The notes under the pieces: model-generated | The model's database searches: none | Told to the model about the DNA's origin: nothing | Seen by the model: the letters and a program-made list of their open reading frames with translations, nothing else | Position numbers and translations under genes: made by a program | In this document: in pieces, positions 58,190 to 64,000 of the stretch | Layout: each line of letters opens with the position of its first letter | Numbering within the stretch: position 1 is the first letter of the stretch | Assembly: GCF_001540865.1 (NCBI RefSeq) | Contig: NC_033639.1 | Span: 3,438,574-3,502,573 of the forward strand | DNA length: 64,000 nucleotides | Source: Ananas comosus | Lineage: Eukaryota; Streptophyta; Magnoliopsida; Poales; Bromeliaceae | Reading direction: 5' to 3'

Positions 58190-59596
58190 CTCAGTATGAG
58201 TCAACATCTAGCGGAGAAAGATCGGAACTATAGCAACCCAACTTATTAACGATTGCCTTCATTAACTGTTTCAGCTTGCCCACATCCTTTCGTAGTCGTA
58301 CTTGCTCCGCAGAAAGTTTCTGAAGCTCTTCAGATAGACGCTGTTGCTCACGATATACAGAAGATACTGACACATCCTCGTCAGATACCTCAATGGGACG
58401 TGAAGAAGAGCATCAGGAGGTGGAGTAGCAGGAGGCGGAGAAGGTCGCTGGGACAGAGATCGAAGCTGCACATATGACTTTACAAACATCGTCTCACTGA
58501 TCCTTCCCAGACTATGTTCCTATGATGCACATCGCGTATCCACATCAAATAGGCGTAGAATCCGCGTAATAATCAAAGGGAAGGGCAATCGCTCATTTTG
58601 ACCTGACGTTTTAATATCCTTCGCCATTCTCCGCCAAATCAGAAATGGAATGTTCATATTAATGTTCCTTGCTTTAACAATATCTGGGTTGCCCAACAGG
58701 TACATGTAGAGAATGCGGTCCCATCTCAAAATCTTCGTGTTTGCCAGAGGCAAAATGTTATAGCAAACCACGAAGTTCAAAAACCTGTATTCCATCTTGA
58801 GATTTTTAGACATTACCATAAGTCCATTCGATTCTGTACCCGGCATACAAATAACATTCACAGCACGTTGCCAATCCCGAAAGGAGTCAAAACCTGCCTG
58901 CAAGTAGTCAACTCCATCAGTTCGAGTAGCCATCTCCAATACTGATGCTATAGTGTCAGGCGTGATAGTTAACTCCACACCACGTGCTGAAGTGGTGAAC
59001 ATGTAAAGACCGCCATCAGGCTCACACAGATGTCCCGCCCGCATATAAAACTGTCGAATAAGCTCCAAGCAGTATCCAGTCGGCTCAGGGAAATCACAAA
59101 TCTCATGTAGATTCCCATTCTCAAACAAAGCTTGAAATGCCGGAACATGCTCGATCAAATTCGCAACTCCAACTGCACTCTCACCTATGCATAGTTTCGA
59201 TGAATACATAGAGCGTCGGCGAGGATCAATCGGAGCGTCTTGAGCACTAGGTTCGCGAATCTCAACACCACTTGATTTCTTCCGACCACGAGTATATGTC
59301 AGTTTTTCTGTAGCCGTTCCTTTTCCCTTTCCAGTACCTTTTTCTTTCTCCTTTCCTTTCTTCTGCCCTTTTCCTTTCCCTTTTTTCTTGCCTCTGTCTT
59401 TGTCTGTCTCAGGAGCTGCGGATTGTTTGCCCTTCTTTTTCGACAAAACTTCAGGAGTCAAAGCTTCCCAATCTGTTGACTCAGCTTCAGACTCATCTTC
59501 AGGTGCATATTCACTACCCACATCCTCAACAGGTTGCTTAACTGGTTGTTGAGCCGAAGTACGCTGACGTTTACTTCCACGACTACCACCGGCCAT
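58190..59596 (-). pseudogene. Extra 3' ORF of the copia element (plant-transposon-type protein)
   Basis: The ATG at 59596 starts MAGGSRGSKRQRTSAQQ. An acidic stretch and a long Lys/Gly-rich basic stretch (KKKGKGKGQKKGKEKEKG) follow, then a globular region with FPEPTGYCLELIRQFYMRAG, LTITPDTIASVLEMA and FLNFVVCYNILPLANTK. I associate this region with the 'putative plant transposon protein' class. The frame stops at 58520. A frame-shifted continuation to 58191 has a coiled-coil-like QQRLSEELQKLSAEQVRLRK. It sits between RNase H and the 3' LTR, where SIRE-type elements carry an additional ORF. Its function is unknown. It could be a captured host-derived gene. Confidence 0.65.
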
Positions 59597-60180
59597 TAGG
59601 AACACAAGCACAAGTAACCAAGAGTACATTTTTGAAGAGGCCCCTGTTAAAAACAATAGTTGATGTATATTGAACATAAGAACATCATATTTTTATGAGA
59701 AAATTGGTCAAAATAAAACCTGCAATTAGATGATCCCAGGGCCACCAAAAAGTCCAAAAAAAAACACATCACTGCCAAAACATGCATCAAAGCAGGTGGA
59801 AATCCAACATATGCAGAAAAAGTTGCAAAAGCAAAAAAAAAAAAAAATTCAGAACCAAACACTGCAAGGTCGAAGAACAAAGCACAAATCACATAAGTAT
59901 GCCAAAAAGAGAGACTTGATCATGCTGGGTTGAAGAATAAAGAGGTTCCATAAAGATTGATGCATCAAACAACCCTAGTATATCAAAATGCACATAAATT
60001 CGGAATAATCATAAAGAATTAAGCAAAATGTGAAATCATTACCAAAACTCCAGGTGCAATTGATGAAGAAGGAAGAAAGGAGTCTTTGGAACCCTAGAAA
60101 GTGTTTTGGAAAAAAGTTGAAACGAAAGAATAGAGAGAGAAATTCAAATCGAACAGAGCTTCATATAAGGGCTCGGGCGG
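59597..60180 (-). promoter_or_regulatory. Promoter-, leader- and intron-like region before the extra copia ORF
   Basis: On the minus strand, CCCTTATATGAAGC (about 60160) is followed by a TTCTCTCTCTATTC leader. A possible donor, TTTTG|GTAATG, lies near 60042, and a possible acceptor, TTTTTAACAG|GGGCC, near 59646, just upstream of the ATG at 59596. The layout resembles an independently transcribed, spliced unit. Activity is inferred only. Confidence 0.45.
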
Positions 60181-60220
60181 AGGGACCAGTCTTTCCAGGC
60201 AGGGACCGGTCCCCGTAGCC
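60178..60220 (-). repeat. ACCGGT palindrome pair upstream of the extra copia ORF
   Basis: GGGACCGGTCCC is paired with a worn AAAGACTGGTCCCT across a short spacer. It ends about 15 bp before the TATA-like box on the minus strand. The spacing and orientation match the LTR arrays. Confidence 0.8.
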
Positions 60221-61203
60221 TATCTGCCAAAAACCCCTTAAAAAAAAAAAAACAAAATGCACCAATCTAACATCAATCAAAGAAAACCCAATTACATTTG
60301 AACCAACAAATTCATGAATAAGTTTTGACAAAATCAATTTCAATTAAATTCAAATATGTCAAGATTTGTTGAACCGACAAACCAATTAAATTCTAGAAAA
60401 GTATACTGCGAAATTCCACAAATCAGTCAAGATCTAAAATTATTGTATTGTATTATCGTCATATTTGTTAAAATGAGGAATAAAAAGATCCCATAATCGT
60501 GAAAGCAAGATAATATGTTCAAATTGAGTTATGCACACTATTCAATGAAGGAGTGGCTCTTTGAGCATCATTTCATAATCCACCTTATATCGCCTAGGAA
60601 ATGTATTAAATATGACACAAATTTTATCATCTCCAAAGCACCTCAATTTTTTTTTTTTTAAATATCTCCGGTCATTCTCAGATGTATTATAGCTTTTCAA
60701 CGATAGAGATGCTTTAATCAAACATGTGGTAGCTGCACACACTGACCGGACGACCGGGGTGGTAGCTTTTTCCTCCATGTGGTGGTAGTTTTCACACTTC
60801 AGCAGGGATGTAACTCTTTCCACATCTTTTTATTTCTAATTTAATCACCGGAAAGACTCCCCCTAAATTAGTGCAACCCCCAAGTTGAAGATAGTATCAC
60901 AAGTTCAAAAATAAGAAAATCGTTATTCATATCATAACTCATAATCAAACAAGATAAAAATAATGTTTAAAGTTCAAAGAATGAGATGTTGAATTTTGCA
61001 AACTATACTAAAACATAATTTTAATTGTTCAGTCTTTCAAAAATATGACAACAGAGAATAAAATTGACAGTGACTAAGCAAACCATATTATGAAACAATT
61101 AAAGTCATGTCATGAAATTTTCAAAAATAATCATGTAAAAACAAAAGATATGCAAATAAACAAAACAAAAAATTGTGCATGATCTATGGCCCGTAGAATT
61201 CAT
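60221..61203 (-). other. Copia internal non-coding stretch
   Basis: AT-rich, with a G-rich tract (minus strand TAGGGGGAGTCTT, near 60860) resembling an internal polypurine tract. No protein was recognised. Confidence 0.5.
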
Positions 61204-61556
61204 CTAGACTGAAGGATTCATACCAATAGCCTTTCGCAAATGTAGAAAACGTTTTTGATCTAAAGGCTTTGTCAAAATATCAGCGAGTTGATTTTCAGTA
61301 GAAATGTATTCAAGTTGAAGAACATTTGATTCGACCAATTCTCTTAAAAAGTGATATTGTAGCTCAATATGTTTTGTTCGAGAATGTAAAACAGGGTTTT
61401 TAGAAATATTAATTGCACTTGTGTTATCACAAAGAATTGTAAGATTGGTGGAAGGGATCCGATAGTCACTCAGTAAGCTATTCATCCACAACAACTGAGT
61501 GGAGCAACTACCAACAGAAATATATCAGCCTCAGCAGTGCAAAGTGTGATACAGTT
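61204..61556 (-). pseudogene. Ty1/copia RNase H (broken)
   Basis: 61494-61204 encodes LTILCDNTSAINISKNPVLH, RTKHIELQYHFLRELVE and NQLADILTKPLDQKRF, the copia RNase H C-terminal half. The link to RT (61557-61495) has a TAG after HSKK, where other elements have Gln, and then a frame change. SIRE/Maximus-like wording is inferred from family knowledge. Confidence 0.9.
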
Positions 61557-62882
61557 CTATTTCTTGCTGTGCCACGCAACCAGACAATGTCCAAGGTAAA
61601 AACACCCTCCACTAGTGTTTTTCCGATCATCTGCAGAACCAGCCCAGTCCGCATCGGAGTATCCAATCAAATCTAGAGATGTTTCCATAGGATACCAGAT
61701 GCCATATGCGGTTGTACCTTTAACGTATCGAATAATCCTTTTAACCGCTTTTAGATGAACTTCCTTGGGGTTAGCTTGATAGCGAGCACAAATCCCAACA
61801 CTAAAAGCTATATCCGTTCTACTCGCAGTCAAGTATAGTAAACTCCCAATCATACTCCGATATTGTTTCTCATCCACGCTCTTTCCATCAGAACTCAAAC
61901 CAAGTTCCTTATTACTTGTACCCATCGGAGTGTCAAAATTCTTTGCTCCATCCAATCTGAATTTCTTAACCAATTCTTTGGCATACTTGGATTGACACAA
62001 GTGAATTCCATCTTTCGTTTGTTTAACTTGAAGTCCAAGAAAATAATTAAGCTCCCCCATCATCGACATATCAAACTCGCTTGTCATCAATTTTGCAAAT
62101 TCATTAGCATCTTTATCTTTAGTTGCCCCAAAGACGATGTCATCAACATAAATCTGTGCCACAATAAAATCATTTTCCGAGTGTTTTACAAAAAGAGTTC
62201 TATCCGCTCCCTCTCGGTTGTAGCCCTTTTCTATAAGATATTTTGTCAGACGCTCGTACCATGCCCGCGGAGCCTGTTTAAGTCCATAAAGTGCCTTTTT
62301 CAATCGAAAAACATAATTTGGAAATTTTGAGTCAATAAAACCTTTTGGTTGTTCAACATAAACTTCCTCTTTTAAAAATTCGTTTAAAAATGCACTTTTA
62401 ACATCCATCTGAAAAAGAGTAATTTTAAAATGACAGGCGATCGCGAACAAAATACGAATTGATTCAAGACGAGCAACCGGGGCGAAGGTTTCATCAAAGT
62501 CTATTCCCTCAATTTGTGAGTACCCCTGAGCCACAAGTCTAGCTTTGTTTCGCAAAATAGCACCATCCTCATTTTTCTTATTCTTAAATATCCATTTGGT
62601 ACCAATAATGTGTTGTTGCTCAGGACGAGGCACCAATTCCCATACATCATTGCGAACAAATTGACCAAGTTCTTCTTGCATGGCATTTATCCAATATTCA
62701 TCACAAAGAGCTTCGTCGACATTCTTTGGCTCGATCAAAGAAACATAACAAGCAAATTCACATTGTAACTGGCTTCTTGTTCGCACACCAATGTTAGGAT
62801 CCCCAATCACATTTGATAGAGGATGATCTCTTGACTCTGTCAGGGGAGTAGTTTCAGGAGATATGCTAGGGATTTCAGACAT
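61557..62882 (-). pseudogene. Ty1/copia reverse transcriptase and RNase H start
   Basis: It reads [20 protein letters not shown], then [36 protein letters not shown], the catalytic [28 protein letters not shown], and [19 protein letters not shown] at the RNase H start. It is 441 residues with no internal stop, so the RT core itself is intact. The element is still dead because integrase, the RNase H link and the region 62883-63207 are broken. Confidence 0.93.
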
Positions 62883-63207
62883 GGGGTTTCAGATTAATCA
62901 TGTGAATCAATAATTTCAGCCGATAACAGAAATATGATGCAAAATATCATCATTCACTAGCAATACAAATGGAGAATCATCATGCATATCACTTCAACAA
63001 CAACATTGGGAGATCATTTCAACATGAAGATCCTACATTAAGGAGGCTTCATCTACTTTATTATATTAATAGATTTATCGCTGTTTTCCTTAGTATGTAA
63101 ATTGTACGAACGATATACAGCGACTTTAACTAGAATACAAAGAAACATTCCTTCGTACTCGGGAGTCAATTTTTCAAGATTCTTCATGATCTCGAAGGAT
63201 AAAACAC
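62883..63207 (-). pseudogene. Degenerate link between copia integrase and RT
   Basis: Several stops interrupt all frames on the minus strand. Faint remnants of the conserved linker after integrase remain next to 63208. Confidence 0.5.
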
Positions 63208-64000
63208 TTACTCCCGACAGACACGAAAATATTGATAATTCGGTTTTCTACCAAGCCATAGTTCATACGGAGTGTTTAAAGTACCCGGGCGCACATAAAT
63301 CCGATTGATGATATAGACGGCAATGTTAACAGCTTCAGCCCAAAAATGTAAAGCAATTTTCTTACTATGAAGCATAACACGAGCCATCTCTTGTACAACA
63401 CGATTTTTGCGTTCAACTACTCCGTTCTGTTGTGGAGTATAAGGAGCAGAGAATTCATGTTTAATACCTTTTGAAACACAAAAATAAACAAATTTTGAAT
63501 TTATGAATTCTCCCCCTTGATCACTTCGAATGCGCACAATTTTGTCATTACGTTCATTCATAAGACGGAGACAGATTTCAGAAAAAGAATCAAAAGTATC
63601 AGCTTTTTCACGTAAGAAAGCACTCCATACAAATCGAGTAAAATCATCAACAATAAGCAAGATATATCGTTTTCCATCCAAACTTTGAATCCTAGAAGGT
63701 CCCATCAAGTCCATGTGGAGTAGCTCTAAAGGTTTAGATGTCCCTAAGTTGTTCAAATTCTTATGTGCGGATCTAGTTTGCTTTCCCAGTTGACAACCCC
63801 CATACATAGTGTTCTCTTTGAAGTCTATCTTAGGTACACCTCTAACAATCTCCTTCTTCGAAATCTTAGATAGTTCCTTAAAATTTATGTGACCTAGACG
63901 TTCATGCCATAAGATTTCAGTCTCTAATGTCGCTAGGTTACATTTTTCGGATGAAGTACTGGAAACTACATAACAGTTGTTTTGAGATCTTACGCCTTTT
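63208..64000 (-). pseudogene. Ty1/copia GAG-pre-integrase and integrase (runs off the window)
   Basis: The minus strand is open from the window edge. It has WHERLGHINFKEL (pre-integrase His pair) and YGGCQLGK, where the first Cys of the usual pair is Tyr. The core keeps Asp in LLHMDLMGP, Asp in IRSDQGGEF and Glu in GVVERKNRVVQEMA. The frame stops after YQYFRVCRE at 63208. Gag and the 5' LTR would lie beyond 64000. Confidence 0.92.

Noticed and set aside
61863..62330. 155-codon plus-strand frame
   Set aside because: It is the antisense shadow of the copia RT coding strand.

Overview
This window is nuclear DNA from a plant, most likely a monocot. It holds one intron-rich chromatin-protein gene whose reading frame is intact, surrounded and invaded by layers of retrotransposons and DNA transposons. 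No bacterial features, rRNA, tRNA or CRISPR arrays were seen. The LTR families, rich in ACCGGT palindromes, remind me of pineapple-type genomes, but the sequence alone does not prove the species.

Layout. 1-3.2 kb: a GAGCTCG-rich repeat, one orphan exon-like segment, and the 3' part of a decayed Ty3/gypsy element (RNase H, integrase, chromodomain, LTR) that ends directly upstream of the host gene. 3.3-27.7 kb, plus strand: an ARID-HMG box gene (HMGB9/10/15 class). It has one predicted 5' UTR exon and six coding exons, which join in frame to 455 residues. Its introns carry a PIF/Harbinger-like MITE, an inverted copy of the gene's own 5' region, a decayed LTR, a 469-bp TRIM, three members of a hAT-like family with 8-bp target duplications, a minus-strand gypsy remnant with a 5-bp target duplication, and three foldback MITEs sitting in (TA)n tracts. 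27.7-34.6 kb: two Mutator-like foldback elements (2.2 kb and 1.0 kb) and AT-rich intergenic DNA. 34.6-39.6 kb: two minisatellites (47- and 48-bp periods), one split by a 3.5-kb solo LTR with a clean target duplication. 39.6-51.8 kb: a Ty3/gypsy element that looks like a mosaic of two subfamilies, with a younger solo LTR nested in its 3' LTR. 52.1-56.4 kb: three more LTRs. 56.4-64 kb, minus strand: a Ty1/copia (SIRE/Maximus-like) element with LTR, an extra 3' ORF, RNase H, RT and integrase; it runs off the window edge.

How the parts relate. The ARID-HMG gene is the only host gene with an intact frame. Everything else is mobile-element sequence that shapes its introns and promoter surroundings. 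The most unusual signal is a set of paired palindromes with an ACCGGT core. They sit just upstream of the presumed transcription start in several different gypsy LTRs, in the copia LTR, and in front of the extra copia ORF. Each LTR uses only one of two sequence variants.
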